Positions 26,487 through 41,000 of a stretch of 64,000 nucleotides of DNA are shown one piece after another (the stretch's first letter is position 1; the number at the start of each line of letters is the position of its first letter). The position numbers and the translations under genes are program-made. This DNA is from Phoronis australis. Lineage: Eukaryota > Phoronida > Phoronidae. The DNA is taken from positions 1,152,838 to 1,216,837 of the forward strand of contig NMRA01000014.1 of assembly GCA_002633005.1 (NCBI GenBank). Reading direction: 5' to 3'. The notes under the pieces were generated by a model. The model was not told where the DNA came from. It ran no database searches and was given only the letters and a program-made list of their open reading frames with translations.

Positions 26487-27334
26487 GCCCTAGAACACAC
26501 CCGGCCACAGCCCATACGTTTTTGTCCCTGAGTATAAGTCTATTAAGTTTCCTTTTCCAGGAATTGCGAACCAAAAGCAAAATTATAACGATAATCATTT
26601 TCACAAGAGGATGAATTGTTATTTCACTGTCAAGAACTCTTTTAAATCGGTTGCTTGTCTGAGATGACTCATAGTAGGTCATTTTTTCCACGATATCCAC
26701 AACAAAATTTATATGCCGTAATATTTCATGCTACACCGACAAATTTCGGCGAGATGGCTATGGCTCAATACCTCCTGAGAAAATTTTGACCACACAAAAA
26801 TGTGCCAATTTGGTAAAATTCGGAATTTCATACCTCAGAAATGGGTCATCGGATTCAGATGAAACTTTCGGCAAATACTACTTTATGCTCTTGTCTCCAA
26901 AATACTGTTAGAAATTGGTTTACCATGTTTCACTTTTGGATGAGGGGCTTTTAAAAATGAGGTTTTTCGTGTTTTTTTATGAAAAACATTATAAGTTCCA
27001 AAAACAAAAAGGAAATGATACAGAAAACTTGAACAGCGTCTTTGAGATTTCATTTTTGAACATTTTTATCAAACGAAATTTACCCACGTTATTGATGCCG
27101 TTGTTTTGCTGTCAATGAATCTTTATTTTTGCTTAAATTTTATGTTCCCCAGTTAATGACATGTTGACATAAAGTAAAAAATCGAACTTTACAGGATGTC
27201 CACTTTCAGAAATATGTACTTTTATCGAATCAAAATCTATATTTCTGTCGATACGTGGCTAAATACGTAGACTGGTCCGTAAGGGCCACATAACCTTAAA
27301 GGGATATTCTCGACGAGAAAAGAAACTTTCCAGA

Positions 27335-27405
27335 AATTAGCAGTAGAGCGTAATCGAACCCACTTAACTCCGCTCTCATGTACGGCTGAGCCAAATCCCA
27401 CGCGT
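27335..27405 (-). repeat. tRNA-derived SINE head
   Basis: On the minus strand it has GTGGGATTTGGCTCAGCC (leader and A box) and a B box GGTTCGATTA (27360-27351). Leader and A box match the plus-strand copy at 24242, which supports one SINE family rather than two chance hits. Confidence 0.55.
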
Positions 27406-28444
27406 TTTAAAAATACATGGTAGAGACATGGGCTTTGGTTTCAGCGACTCGGAATGTGTGGAAGACATCGACGAGGGTTGGCGATTTGTAATAAAGTCAC
27501 AAAAACACAACTGCTTTAACCTAATAACTTAAAAAGTCTAAACCATTCCACACTGATCCCAAAATTGCGTTGATGGTGGTAAAAAACGATTATGTCCCAT
27601 CACTTTGTGAACGATTGGAATGGCGATTGTGAATTAACTCTTGTTTTTAGTTCCACGCTCTGGGTTAATACCACTAAATCTCGTAACTTCCTGCACTTTG
27701 ACTAGGAATGTATTTGTAGCACGTCTACTTTGATCTTTTACAACGGCAAACAAATGAAGGCCGGGATTTGCCTGTCGTCACCTGTCGGCCAGTGCACCCA
27801 GCCAGGACTTAATTGACCATTTCAGCATTTCTATGATAACTTGCTTACTATTGCTATCATGTTTATTTCGGCTTTATGACCCTTGGAAGTAGCCGGGTGA
27901 CAGGTAGATGATTTATGTTGTGTATTTAAGCTGCTGTGTGGTGATAGAAGAGTTCTTGACCTGACATCTTCGTCCACAGCGCCATCTTGTGATTTCGGAA
28001 CAGGATATAGCGGTGCGGGCTGCAGGTATTATATTAATACCATGTTCGTTACACTACTTCAACATAAAATAACATTTTTGAAAAATGAATTATTAGTACA
28101 TATTCATGACTTTTCATGCTGATACCTTATTCAACGACACTTGTTCATTGATGATAGCTGATTAAGTCCGACATTAATCATGTCAAAGACGTCTCTACGG
28201 TCCTGTTCATGTCTCGGCGCGTGATTCACCGTAAAATGTCAACGCGACTCAAAACAGCTTGCATTCAGAACAAATCAGCTGTTAAACGTATTCAATATTT
28301 CTGTAACAAAAATGAACAAGAAAATAAAAGTAAATGCGACTGATCAACTCAAGAGAAAATCTAAGAGGCCAGGACGATGAACTCCAACTGTTTATCTCAA
28401 TGTGAATGCTGTCACTGGCACAGAGTTTCGACATCTAATCAATT

Positions 28445-28622
28445 ACTCCCGCACCTTCACAACAGCTAACCAGCCCGAAAAACAGGAACCCCGAGATCGG
28501 ACAGGAAACCCGGACAAATTTTTTTCGGTCTAAGGGTTTCCTGTCCGGTCCTCGGGTTTCATGTTTTAAAGGTCGAGGTTCCTGTTTTTCGGGCTGGTTA
28601 GTTGTTTTGAAAGCGCGGGAGT
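28445..28622. mobile_element. Foldback element with nested inverted repeats (178 bp)
   Basis: The outer ends ACTCCCGC and GCGGGAGT start inverted arms of about 50 bases (28445-28492 and 28572-28622) with few mismatches, sharing CTAACCAGCCCGAAAAACAG and its complement. Inside, a second pair (GACAGGAAACCC and GGGTTTCCTGTC) mirrors itself. The two arms also resemble each other in short motifs (ACAGGAA..CC). No coding capacity. Most likely a non-autonomous foldback or MITE-type DNA transposon; a 95-codon open frame across it is an artefact of the palindrome. Confidence 0.75.
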
Positions 28623-31600
28623 CCTTTTTCTTTGGAAACACCCTGTATGAATAATGTGAAAGAAAATAATTTGAACGAGTTAGCCCTGTAAAATTCATTA
28701 AGTTGTGAAAACTGGCCGTCATATTAAAGACATTTAGTGACTTTAATTTTGCGTGAAGTTCAGCGAACTGTAAGAAGAATCAGAAATTGTTCTGGTAGCA
28801 AGTTTATTTGTATTTGTTTATAAATATTATAAAACATTCAGCACTGAAATGGAATCAGTATTAAGTAAACATCGCATTGCATATAAGGTTTAAGAGCTGC
28901 AACAATGGTCAGGAACGAGGCATTCATAATACACCCGTAGTTGAACAATGACGATAGTAACGGCAAACCATTGTAGACACAGTTCTCTCTGTATTACACT
29001 TATGGAAATCAAGTGACTGTAGTCTTAAGTTTACTTTGGACGTCTTCTAAATCAAAAAACGCTAACGTAATGAAATGATTTATTTTGACAATTTCTTTTA
29101 GGTTAATCATTTGAACCTAATTGTAATGATATGCATATATTTTGTCCGTTTGAAATATTTAAGTTGGCCCTCGTTCAGCACGTTAAGAGAGGGTTGAGTT
29201 TAGTGTTTCTTTGTCAAGAAAACTGATTGGAGACATAATCATTTCCAAAACACTGGCTGAAAAGCAACAGCGCGAAACGATCGTATCGTATTTTTATAGC
29301 CATGTAAGTGAATCTGTGCGACAGAGCTGGTGCAAAAATACTCGCGCTATTATTGAACTACTTGTGCCAATTACGTGGCATGTCAAAACATTGTGATTCT
29401 TAAGTGCGACCCGTATTGCTGACATTAGTAAACCTCCGTACTAATTCAGTTGGCTTGTGTACCAATTTTGGATATGAAGCAAACTCCCGCACCTGTTACC
29501 GAACTATCACCCAGTGATAGATAGTAGCATGAGGATTTCCCAAAATATATGTTGTTGATGGATAACACGGAACAAAGCCAGATGCACCTGTCATAGGTGA
29601 GGGGGTTACTGAACCACTCCGAAAATTGTCTTCAGAACTTAGCTTTATCAAACTGGGCAAATGTAAAAACTCATATTTCTATGGATACACTTTAAACGTC
29701 ATTTGTGAAGAGAATTTGAAGTCCGCGCCTCCTATGGTCGAATGCGTTTACATTTAAAAAGGCTTGCGTACATGCATTGCTCTTTTGTTTCCAATTCGCA
29801 ATTATTGACATGTTATCACAACTGAGTGGTGAGACGGTCATGTTTCGATCCCTGGTGGCCATGTTCAGTCCTCAACTGTCGTATTTTGTGTTGGGGCGGT
29901 CATGTTTTAGGCAAGTCCCATTTGACCCCCCCAGGTCCTCTTTTCTGGTGAGTCTGTCCGATTTGGAGAACCGGTGGTCCTGTTTTGGTCTTGTTGTTTC
30001 TCACCGGTGATTGAGTTGTTTAAACGTTTCCCTTTCCTCTGTTCCGTCAGTTAAACGGACTTGCTGACAGCGACACATGAAAACAACAAAATGTTGCAAA
30101 CCACCCCCGTATTATACATGTTTTGGGACAAATATTGATTCCGGTTAGCATCTGAGAGTCGCCGGAGCATTTTGATGTGTAGTTATTGGTGGGTAGCGGA
30201 AGTCCTATCTATTGTGCAGGTTTATAATTATTGAATATTTACATTGGAATGTTTTGTCTATTGAACATTCTCTTTACATGGTTCTTGCACTATCAAATCT
30301 ACAACCGACTATATACAAGCAACAAAGAGTTACATGCAACATTTATAAATGTCTCAGCTTCTTTCGGCAGTAAAATCGAAAATAGTAGTAATTGGCAAAT
30401 CGGAAGTTTAATTCGAGCACCTGATTGCGTAAGTGGTAATTTCCCGATAAGTAAGAAATCGCATTCAATTTGGTCGTGTATTCTCATGTGTACTCATGCA
30501 TCAGCGCCTCCAGCGACAAGAATAATAATTTGATGTGGCGAATTCAGTTGAAAAACGGCGTCTACTACTCTATCACCCATGCGCGAGCTTCCAGAGCACT
30601 TGACAGAGACTGTGTCATTAGCTTTCGTTACTTTTGGAAGTATTTATGTACATTGAAATCTGGAAGGACAATTCAATTCCAGTCTAAATCTCAGCATAAG
30701 AAGTAAATCGCTAACTAAGTAGGGCTCAGTGGGAGTGAATTTTTGTGTGAACCATAAAAACGATGCGATTTTTTAAATTTTCTAAATTTTCTCCTTTACC
30801 AAGGTGTCCCGTTGCATGTTTAGTGCTGCTTGTAACGTCTTTCATGGTCCTTGACCTAAGCATTCATGTTCAGCCCCGGGCGCAGTGCGACGCGTTGTTA
30901 TACTGATCTGTGATGTGCGACATCAAAATGCTTTTAGTTGCAATCATGCTGGTGTTATGCTTTGATTATCTCAAGAACGCAAAGGAGGTTTTAGCGAGAA
31001 CACGTTTGTGCCAGACTGTTACGATAATACTTTCAATTTACCTGTTGTTGAATGTGTATCATTTTTATCGATCTTTATTCTTATTTGAGGTACTGAGCAT
31101 CGATTCAAGCAAATAACAAAGAACATTCCCCCACGATGAGGAATGTGAATTGTTTTGCTATTTGGGCTAATATTTATTATCTATCCTATCTAAACTACGT
31201 GCACGTTTGGTTTCCCAGGAAACTCCTCGTGTCGAAGTATTTATCGAAAACAACCGACACATTGAACTCGTTGCCGGGTCACACAGTCAACTTTTTGTGC
31301 CGGCTACTTCGGTGCCGTCATCCAATATACACACCAATGCATACGCGTGGTCAGAAGGAACCATGCTTGTTTTCATGTAATTCACGTGCTCAATAGGGCT
31401 CTATCAATAAACTAAAAATTGGCCACTCTTAGAAACAACCGCCGTCCCCCACTCTGGTTCATTCAGCATTTCTGTCCAATTGTTCACCTTCTGTCTGTCT
31501 TATTCTATCTGTTTGGATGGACAGCATGTCTGTTGTTTCGGTATGACCCAAGCCTGTTCTCATGATTCTAGGTTTTGTTTTCCATAACATTGTTGAAATT

Positions 31601-33250
31601 GTTGACCGTATCAGCTGTGTGTCGTTTGTGTCCAATCATGGAAGCGAGGCAGACACGTGCTGAGCCAACCAGCCACGACAATTGTTGTCCATATTGAACA
31701 TCAATACTTGTGTGCGAAGGAATGACATAAAGTGGTTAATACGATAATTGTTTTAAATATTATCATTACCCAGCCGTGTCATTCTTTGATCTAGTACAAA
31801 GCGCAGAAACAAAGCTACAGCTGACGAAGTATCGATCAGATAACGCTATGAATTCCAACCTCTTCAATGTTATTGATTGACTGGGGACAAAAGGATGTAA
31901 CGGTACGCCAACACAACTACACGTGCGACTATACACCTGTGTCATCCCGGCCAGCTTATATGACAGATATGATAGGCAGGTGATTGACAAGTGAAGTAGT
32001 TCGCAATTTACAGTGACGTTGCATTTCGTAGACAGACAATCAGCGTGAAACGTTACGTAATCTTGCGCTACTTTGGAAACTTGATTGGGGACACCAGTGT
32101 TACGTTAAAAACGCTCAATTTGATATCTTGTTGACAAAACAAAACACATGCAAGCAGAACTTCTGTCTACAAATGGGGGACTTTAAACCCAGTCCCTGTC
32201 GTTAGTGTCAGTTTCAGACTCTCCGGTAGTGAAGACTATTTATGGAAATCAGCTGCCAGCCCATACCAAGAGGAAAATATCTTTTAAAAGACACACAAAA
32301 AGTGCAGTTTACTATAATAAGATCACTACATGTGTTTTCTTGGGGCTGAGACTTCAGTCGAAAGTTTTAAATCGCCGACAGTGTATAGCCCACAATTAGA
32401 GAAATATTAATCTTAAAAAACGATATAATCGTACAGTGTGATTCATTGGTTTGACTGTTAATGTGACATGCAACGACCACCAGCGTGCTATTATATAAAT
32501 AACTGCGCACATAAAACGTTTTAATTTAAAATGCATCGGTTGTTAAACTTCTATTGGTTTCAACTCTATTTTTTAGTCTTATTATCTGCCCGTCATACCT
32601 TTATCGGTTAAGAAAACAAGTCTGGTTTTACAAGCTTATCGCAAAATTGAATCTGTCAAATGTATACCGAAATCACTGTTGCGTTTGGCGGACGTATCGG
32701 TATGTAAAAAATATTACAACACTGGACATGGGCATCACAGGCGCGTGACGAGTGGCGGCCAAATAACGGACAATGTAATCCAATCTGCATTTTACACGAT
32801 ACATCACCGCGTCAAGACGCCGCTTACTGCTAACAATTAGTGCGAATTGTTTCGCCGGCTTCTACTTATTGTAACTCTTTCGGAAGCCAAGATCACATAA
32901 TATTTTGTTCGGTTCCTGTTGTCAACACTGCCACGCTAACTCGACTCATCTCTTGTGTCTTTTGACAATTTCGTCAAATGTCGTCAAGCACGTAATTCAA
33001 TGTCAGAAAATACAACCTTAGTGGAGTGCATGGGATATCATTTCAAACAGTGTCGCTAACGCACAACTCTTCTAGATGTTCAAACTGAGCAATTTTCCTC
33101 CAACTGACTGACCTCAAGCACTGCCACTTCGTCTTCAGGGAAATTTTTAAGGGGAAGGGGAACTGTTTTCACGTGAACCCACTCCGTCTCCTAATCATCA
33201 ACTGTTTCCCACGCCTATGGGAATTAAAGCTGCGTTTAGCCAGGCCTCTT
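28623..33250. other. Intergenic region without a recognised gene
   Basis: No exon or RNA gene can be supported. At 29830-30000 there is a loose, degenerate repetition of GGTCATGTTT/GGTCCTGTTT-type phrases, possibly a decayed minisatellite. Open frames of 60-100 codons occur on both strands without conserved motifs. Confidence 0.45.
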
Positions 33251-33400
33251 GCTCTCATAAAATCGGTCTCACATCATTCCTTACCATGATAGGATTCAAT
33301 TTTCTTAACCAACACTGAGCATCGAAACCATCACCGATTCAAGAAAATGCCTCAAAGTTTATTGGAGTTGGCCAACTCTAAGACTGAGAATTCGAAAATG
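33251..33400 (+). repeat. Dispersed repeat, copy B
   Basis: Patchy match to 6887-7015 in the same orientation (AAAATCGGTCTC, ATTCCTTACCATG, AAGAAAATGC, AGTTTATTGG). A related phrase (ATTGGTCTCAAA) occurs about 600 bases later. Old interspersed repeat of unknown class. Confidence 0.5.
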
Positions 33401-34033
33401 GCTCGTGTACGCATTGTCTGTGACTTGGGGTTCTAACGGAAATAGAATCCTGTGGATATCTTATTGCAGTAAAAAGTATAATTCGATTTTCATTTCAGCC
33501 AACTAAACTGTGCGAAATGCAGCTTTAAATGTCAAAAACTCGTTGTAGCCATTCCCCTAGTTATATTTCATAAACCCAAAGTGACTTCAGGCTCAAGACA
33601 GAAATTTGCTTTTAAACTCCCACTTCGCAAATTGCTAAAAAGGTTTAGCCAAGTCATTATGAACTCATCGCTGTCTAGACATTATTTGTTGAAATATCAG
33701 TCTCAGTAACTAGCAGTTAGAATATTTTTCTGAAATAGTTGTACTGAGCGTTGGACCAAATCTCTGACTCGAGTCTCGTCATTTTTCGTGAAAGCGACCT
33801 CTGGTGTAAAAGTGGCTATAAACCCTCTTTGCGTCACATATTTATTTAGACCGTAATTACGGTTATCGTGATGAAATTGGTCTCAAAACGTTCTTTAGTC
33901 AAATTAGGTCAGGCGATTTTTGAGCTTGGGAATAACGGAAGCTTCGTTATTGGTTGAGACCAGTCTCAGCAAGTTGGCGTGTCATTTTATTACGCGCGAG
34001 CATGGTCTCGAGAAATCATGAACTGGCAGTTCG

Positions 34034-34146
34034 GCAATAGTCTGGTATATAACGTGCCCGTATTTTGATAACCAGTTTGATGCCCGTTATTCAGTGGAGA
34101 AAAACTGGTTCTCAAAATTCGGACACGTTATATCAGACCATTACCG
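34034..34146 (-). mobile_element. Palindromic MITE, copy 1
   Basis: Inverted ends of about 40 bases: the left begins GGCAATAGTCTGGTATATAA; the right, read on the other strand, gives AATGGTCTGATATAACG. The short central part contains CCCGTTATTCAGTGGAG. Copies 2 and 3 at 47103 and 50507 are the same element in the opposite orientation. It has no coding capacity, so it would depend on a transposase from elsewhere. The target-site duplication is unclear. Confidence 0.85.
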
Positions 34147-37100
34147 GCAATTCTGTGCAGGACCGAAAATCACTCCATAACGGCCAGTCAATAGACTATA
34201 ATTATAAATATACTTGTCGAGTTTTTGCGGCAGTTGTTCAGAGTTAATTAGAAGTAAAAATTGTCCCGGATGAACCTAGGGGGAATCTGAGTTGCTCAGT
34301 GGGCGGTTAGTCCTCATCAGTGTCCATACCCGTCGTACTTCACTTGCTTACGAGCATGTGACCACAAGGCTTAACAGTTACGACAGCAAAAGAGCTACAC
34401 GAACAGGCTTGATTGACTTTTTAATGATCCCATATCCACTCGGGTAATTACTCTTCTAACAACCGTGAATTGCATCAGAAAGATTAGAATCAGATCAGCT
34501 GGACTAGTTTTCGATCTATTTTAGTGATTGACAGCAATACGCGTTGTGGGGATACCAAACCAATGCTTTCCCTTCAGGTTGAACCCCTGGGACGAACCAA
34601 CTGATTGCTGATGGATTCTATTAGCGGATGTAATGCTGCATTTTGATATTGCTCACAGATTTTGAGAGAACGAATGTCCACGCTCAAATATTGACGGATC
34701 TACCGTAAACATTGTCTTCGTTGCCCATTTCTTAAGTATCGCGTATTATACTGTTGAGGCATTTGTGGCTCATTTAACACGTCCAATGGTGCCTTAATAT
34801 GTCCCTAAAAAGTCTGGCGCCGTCGTTCACACGTGGGAGAGACCTGATTACAATACCTAATAACTGATTGATTATTAAACGTGTTTCACATGGCTACTGT
34901 TCAACTTGTTAGCTGAAGCAAGTTGGTAAATAATATATCCGTCCAATTATGTCCGACTAACACGATGTCCATGTTTTGATTCAGACCATACGAGCCTGCG
35001 CCTCGTCTTTCCGTGTCATGTTGTTTCTTCTAAGGTGAATTATTCGTTTAGGACACAAAAATGCAATATATAGTACCATAATTGAGGGCTTGATGCAATA
35101 CATATCAGTTTTGTTTTGACTTTTAAAACAAAAGTAGGGCTGCAAGTAAATTGAAAAAGAGTGCATATAGCTTACAGTAACATTACCACTAAAGCCCTCT
35201 GTGCCTGGAAACGACGTGATAGGCCCGTTTGAAGGACTTGTTGAGAAATACGAACTTGAAAGACGAGTATCAAACTGCTCACGTCGCGGTTGATTCAACA
35301 ACACATGAGTATGCACTTCACAATCAAGAGTTTGGTCAGCCACAGACCGCCTTCACGTGTTTTTGGAGCAATGAATGCTTGAGAGCAAAATAATAGTAGG
35401 CCAACATGTGACGCAATAAAGTAAGTACGCATGCTGCTATTGCTTTCAGAATCCAATAAGAGCCATCCACAGTCAGTGGAGTCGAAAGTCGTATGCCACA
35501 TCTAGAGAGTCTAATCTCCTGCTTGGCGAGCCCTGGCCACTGTGAGCGGCTCACCTGGTGTTGATCTGACTCGTCCCTATAGCAGCAAACGGCGACGATA
35601 GACGTGAAATGCCCACCTGACGCACGCAACAAGAGAAGCAACAGCCTTCCGGGAGTAGTTACTATCAGATGTGTGTTTTTCTCACCCCGGCTCCACGAAA
35701 GCGTGGATTTCCGATTCAGTTCCCGGCTGCCAGACAGTTCACTTTCTGGGTTAGAAACTAGCCTTCCACAACAAGGTCCATTTTTTTAACAGAAGTCTAC
35801 AAAAGGATTTCATATTTTGATTAGTTTGTCGGATTATAAAGCCTACGGCCCAGAGGGTTTATTATTCGATTTTATTGAAATAAATAAACATCTTAAACCG
35901 CCTTCAAAAAGAAAAGCGCCTATGTCAATGAGAATAAATATGAAAGGTGCAGATTTTTTCCTGAAAATTCTCCACGAATGACACTGCAAAACGGTGGGTG
36001 TCTGGAGCTCTCTAACTGGATGGACATCCTAAAATTGCCAGCGACACCTTCCCCCCTTCAAAGTGCCCCTGATAACGGGTACCAGAGCGACACCCCCTCT
36101 TTCACGGATTGATGGAGTGCACCCGGGAACGAGTACCACTGACCCAGTAAGTGCGCAGGGTAGGTAGGAACGGAGACTAATTGAATAATTAAATCAGTTC
36201 CATTTCACCTGATAAAACACACAAAGTAGATTAATTAATTAGTCGTGTTCTTCCCACCCCAAACTTTAATTGATTCTAGAGAATTTCAGTATCACAGGCG
36301 ACCATAGCGATGGGACGTACAGCGAAATGGTTTGGGAGAATGCTTGGCAACAGTGCAGAAGCCACGCCACCTAGGGCAATTACAAAGAATTATGGAAAGC
36401 GTTTGTGTCTATTTGAACATGAACTAGAATTATTGGGGATTGTGTGCTGATGGCATTACCTCTGCATTGCTAATAAACAACACTTTAGTGGCGTACAGTT
36501 AACCTCTGTAAAATACCTCAACAGTTCCAACTCACTGGATCCAGGTGTTCAACACGCTAGCAGGCAAAGGTGGCTCCATAAATCAGCGCCAGGAAACTAA
36601 CCAACTTATCACGCAATTAACACATATTCATTAAACTTGATCGAGGTTGGGGAGGGCATATGGAGAACCTTGCTACCGGGGAATTTGATATGAATTTATG
36701 GCGTTTCCGTTCAAGAAAAACATTTTATCGTAATTTGAAAGGGTGCAGTCGGTTTTACTGTCTAAAAACGCATTTTGGTGGATATTCGTGAGTGAGAGTG
36801 GCTTTTTGGAGTTCTTAACTTAGACCAGAGTTACGCTACAAAACCCGTTTTAGTTTGTGGTTTTACTCTAAATCGCCGTTTCCTAACAAAGGCTTCCAGT
36901 CTAAGTTAACTGAAATCGGCGGACGAGGCGACCTCAACAACTCATGTTTCGCTGTTAGGCGTCGAGAAAATGGCCGACGCGGGCTAATCTCCCGAGTGTA
37001 CGTTACAAAACGAGAAGAGACGAAGCACATTGGAGGAGTAACCTGTAGAAATGCCGAGTTTTAATAGATTGCCGTGTTGGGTTTGTATTTCTCTCCCACC

Positions 37101-38004
37101 TTCTAGAAATAGGATGATATTCATGCATACTTTGATTGTTCGATAAAAATGTTTTGTTTCTAGTCTTTTATTAATTTAACCAATTTAAACCCTCGTTGAG
37201 TGTAAAAAATCGAATCATCTCGGTCAATCTGTCGAAAAAATATGCTATTCTCGGTTTCCTTTATGGTCAAGAAAATTGACTATGAAAACCAGATAAGACG
37301 GAAAGGTATAATTACTTCAGACCTGTGTTAATGCGGGGGTTTGTTTGTTTTTTACTCATCACTTGGCAAATCATGGCGCACCATACCTTGGTAATTCTTG
37401 CTTTCGTGCCATTGTGAAATTTTTCAAAAACAACTTAAAAAGCGCCCGACGGAAATCGATATACGATGGGGCGTTTTTTTAAGCGGTGACCGCTTGTTAT
37501 TGGCCTTACCCTCAGAATAATGTTTGGAGCCAACACCTTCCCGCCACGACCGCCCGGGAAGAGTGAACTTAATTGCAGCAGACGACCCATGACAAGGCAT
37601 GCAGCGCTTCACTCGGATGATAGTTCAACTACTTAGCTGTCATGAAATTTGGAACTGCGTGCACTGAATTTTGAAACTGCCATTTTCAATGATTTGCCCA
37701 AGTTACGTTTTTGAGTCTATACGATGTCTACTAACAGTTATACGTTTTGTCCGTATAAATTGCTTTGTTACAGATTTTCAAAAGGTCATGCTTTCAATTT
37801 GATATGAAAAATGTAAATTATTCAGCTTATGTTGATTTTTTGAAATTTGTTTTCATTCACCACAAAATTCTCTTTCACGGCGTTTTTTAAGTCTCGACAT
37901 TGTAAACAGCCGAAGTGTGGTTGCACACGATCATTCAATACAATTTTCGTCCTTTTGCGTGCGAGGTATGCGCACAAGTATAAATTAAGCTTGTTCATTG
38001 GATT
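34147..38004. other. Intergenic region without a recognised gene
   Basis: No supported exon. Open frames of 101 and 120 codons overlap at 34981-35641 on the minus strand but show no domain and no persuasive splice sites. Nothing else is recognisable. Confidence 0.45.
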
Positions 38005-38080
38005 TCTCTCCAGATCCGAACCTCGTCCTTCCTTAAGCACAGTTCTGTAGCCGAGAGGCATTCACCCAATGAGCTACATA
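38005..38080 (-). repeat. tRNA-like SINE head (class II tRNA type)
   Basis: Minus strand reads TATGTAGCTCATTGGG (A-box region) and later GGTTCGGATC (B box, 38022-38013). The extra distance between the anticodon-like arm and the T arm resembles a Ser/Leu-type tRNA. Stems are imperfect. Confidence 0.4.
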
Positions 38081-41000
38081 CATAATAACCGTAATTTATC
38101 TCATTACCTTCACCCACGGTACAGCCTCAGTGACGTCAGACGCGCGTTAGCCAATAGGAATTATCATCGAAAAAAACGCCTTTTCACAAAAATGTGAAAG
38201 AATAACAAAGATGTGATTTCTGATATAGACTTTATTCATAAATAAAATTACATTAAAATGCACGTTATTGTCACTTGAGGAACCTTTTAAGACACTGGAA
38301 CTATTTTTCACTAGGATAAACCCATACAGGCGTATGCATCGAATTTTTAAAAATCTGTTGCGGTCATTCACCACTGACTTCATTGCACGCCCTATTTGCG
38401 CGATTAAGCTGCGATTTTTTTTATTTTGAAGCATACTAAAACCCTGGCTAATTTGGAACTCCCGTTTCCAAGCAACACACTTTTCAACCAATCGTGTCAT
38501 TCTTACCTTGAAAACCAACTTCACGGGGTCATGCTTTCACTGCACTCAGTGAAGTTTGCCAAGTCAAATTTTAACCAACTATGTTTTTTAGCCTAACCAG
38601 ACAATAATATCTTCTAATCTGTGCATTTTGTGGTGTTAAATTTACTGGTGTGCCCTGTTGTTATATCAGCCTGTCTCCTTCAAACACCCTCGATATCGAT
38701 GACATAGAGAGTGAACACTGGGAAGCTAAGTTCTTGCTGGACATCATGTATGAACTTTAATTACGTGAAGAGCAAAGTAATCTTCGGAGTAAGGGGGTAC
38801 CTGAAGGGAACGTGGTTAAAAAGCCGCGGAGAGCCATAAACCTTGCAGATTTTTTTTGCGAAATAAAAGCGAAAGAAAAGCACATGCACGTAAGAAAGTC
38901 GAAATACTTCTGTTGAAAAGGATCTGAACAACTGTTGAGGTATATATCTAACGTAAATTCATGTATTTCTGTTGAAACCTGCGTATTTTATTCATACTTC
39001 ACGGCCGTCGGTTATGCCACTTTAAATCATGAAAACCCAATTCCTCTGATATTCAGTATAGTATCTTCAGCTGTGTGTGTGTTGACTAACTAAACAGGAG
39101 CCAGATCCGATAGGCTATAAACGTGCAGAAATCTATCTGTCATACACATACTCGTAATAACCAAATCAATTTTCTCATCTGAGTGCACTCCTCGGACATT
39201 ATTTATTTGCTTCTGAAGTGGCTCTCGCGACGAGAACTCGTAATTTAACACCAAGTCAAGGCTCGAATCTGTTACGGGATAAATACATCTAAGTGACGAA
39301 AAAGGCGTGTTATAATTTGCTATTAAAGCGCAACTTATTGGATAATTCCGATTTAGACAGTTAGATACAGTTATGCAAGTCAAACTATTGAAGTAGTAAG
39401 CGGCCGACCCCAGCATATTTATGAACCCACTGGCACAAGTCGGTGAAAGAAAATATGATGTAATAATCATAAATGTATTATAGGTGTCGGTGAATACATT
39501 GACAAAACACGTGCTCGTACACGAACGTTGATTTAGATAATTATCGGTATTTTATTGGTCTGGTTCCAACTGTTTATTCTTACATATTCCATATATTGGG
39601 TGTGTATCAATAAATTGATTGTGAACTATGCTTGAATGTGGCTATTTAGATTACTAATCCTTTTACAGTTGGAATAGACATTTGTTGAATCAAAATAAAA
39701 AAGAGCGAAAACCAAATAAAGAATATGAAAATAATGGACATGTTGTATACATAAAAGGCAACAGAAGACAAAGTAATAAGTTGAACGCTTTGCAAACATT
39801 AGTTTATTATTTTAACAGAGTAATAGTTGCTTTCCTAAGTACAAGGGTAATTGTGAACAACACCCGGGAACAACATGTCCTCGTGGTATAGGCCTATTAG
39901 GCTGGTTCTTGATTTCACCACGAAATCGAACAGCGTTACGACTAGTTTTCATAAAATTTCTTTCATCAGTATGAAAACAAAATGACAAACCCGGAGCCAG
40001 CAAAGTTCTGAACTATCAATCAAATCTATCACCAGTCAATCAGTGATCACTTTTGACATGCGCAATTAATTTAATCGTTAACGCCAACCCAACAGGTAAC
40101 ATATACATGGGACATTACTCCCATTGTCTGAATTCGATAGAAGTCCCGACTAAATGAAAAGGCATACGAAACAATGCAACATACTGGCATTAGTCAAGCT
40201 TGAGTGAGTCCTCTGATAGAGTGACCCAGTTTGCTTACTTGATTTAGTTTTTAATTAAAGTTCTTTTCGGTACTTCTGAAGGTCTATGTTGTGGAGCTAT
40301 CACCCAAGGCAAAGTGTTAATTTGAAAATAATGCAAGTATTTAGAAGTCAAATACTGTTATTAAACACTTGAAAAAAAGAGCTGTATACCTCACCTATAA
40401 ACAAAATAGACGTTTATCCATCTGTCATCATTTTGGTGCTACAGAGAACTCGTCATTGTTATTGTTTCAACATCACTGCATCTCCCGATTCCGAACCGCA
40501 ACATTTCGATAGATAGAAATAAGAATCACAACAACGCGAATCGAAATGTTGGAACACGTTATTACTGTCAACGCGTTCTGTAACTTTTAAAACATGTTGA
40601 ATAACCGAGCATACATCATTTCGTCTTCCAACAATACAACTATTCTGTAAGTCAGACGATTGTCTGCAGTGAGTGAGCAGTGAGAGGGAAAGCGTAAGTA
40701 AATTGGCGATAGATGGGAGTGAAGCTGGGGAAATTTACAAATATTAGCTGAATCAGCCAGCACGGGCACTGGCTACTGTAAATTGAATTAGTGACCGAGA
40801 TTATATTATGTTTCCGCTGCTGAAAAGAACTTTCAATAGACTAATGTTGACCAAATAATTAAAGAAAAATCCAGACTATTTACTTTAGCAAGTCCTGATT
40901 TTCGTGTGCGCGCGCTCATGGTACAAACGAAGGTATTGTCGGAATCTACAATGGTTTTCTTAAGGTTTGTGTGCAGAATTCTGTTGAAATGTTTCTCATA

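Larger units (their letters stand above)
24331..28444. other. Intergenic region without a recognised gene
   Basis: Short open frames only. Contents noted separately: a 28-base tandem duplication at 26431, a SINE head at 27335-27405 and, at the right edge, a foldback element. The stretch 26730-27250 looks like part of a longer interspersed repeat but has no second copy in this window. Confidence 0.45.

Noticed and set aside
28435-28722. 95-codon minus-strand frame
   Set aside because: It runs through the foldback element, whose palindrome creates the open frame.
38147-39470. Two minus-strand frames of about 125 codons
   Set aside because: No recognisable motif and no splice signals linking them; composition is what AT-rich chance frames give.
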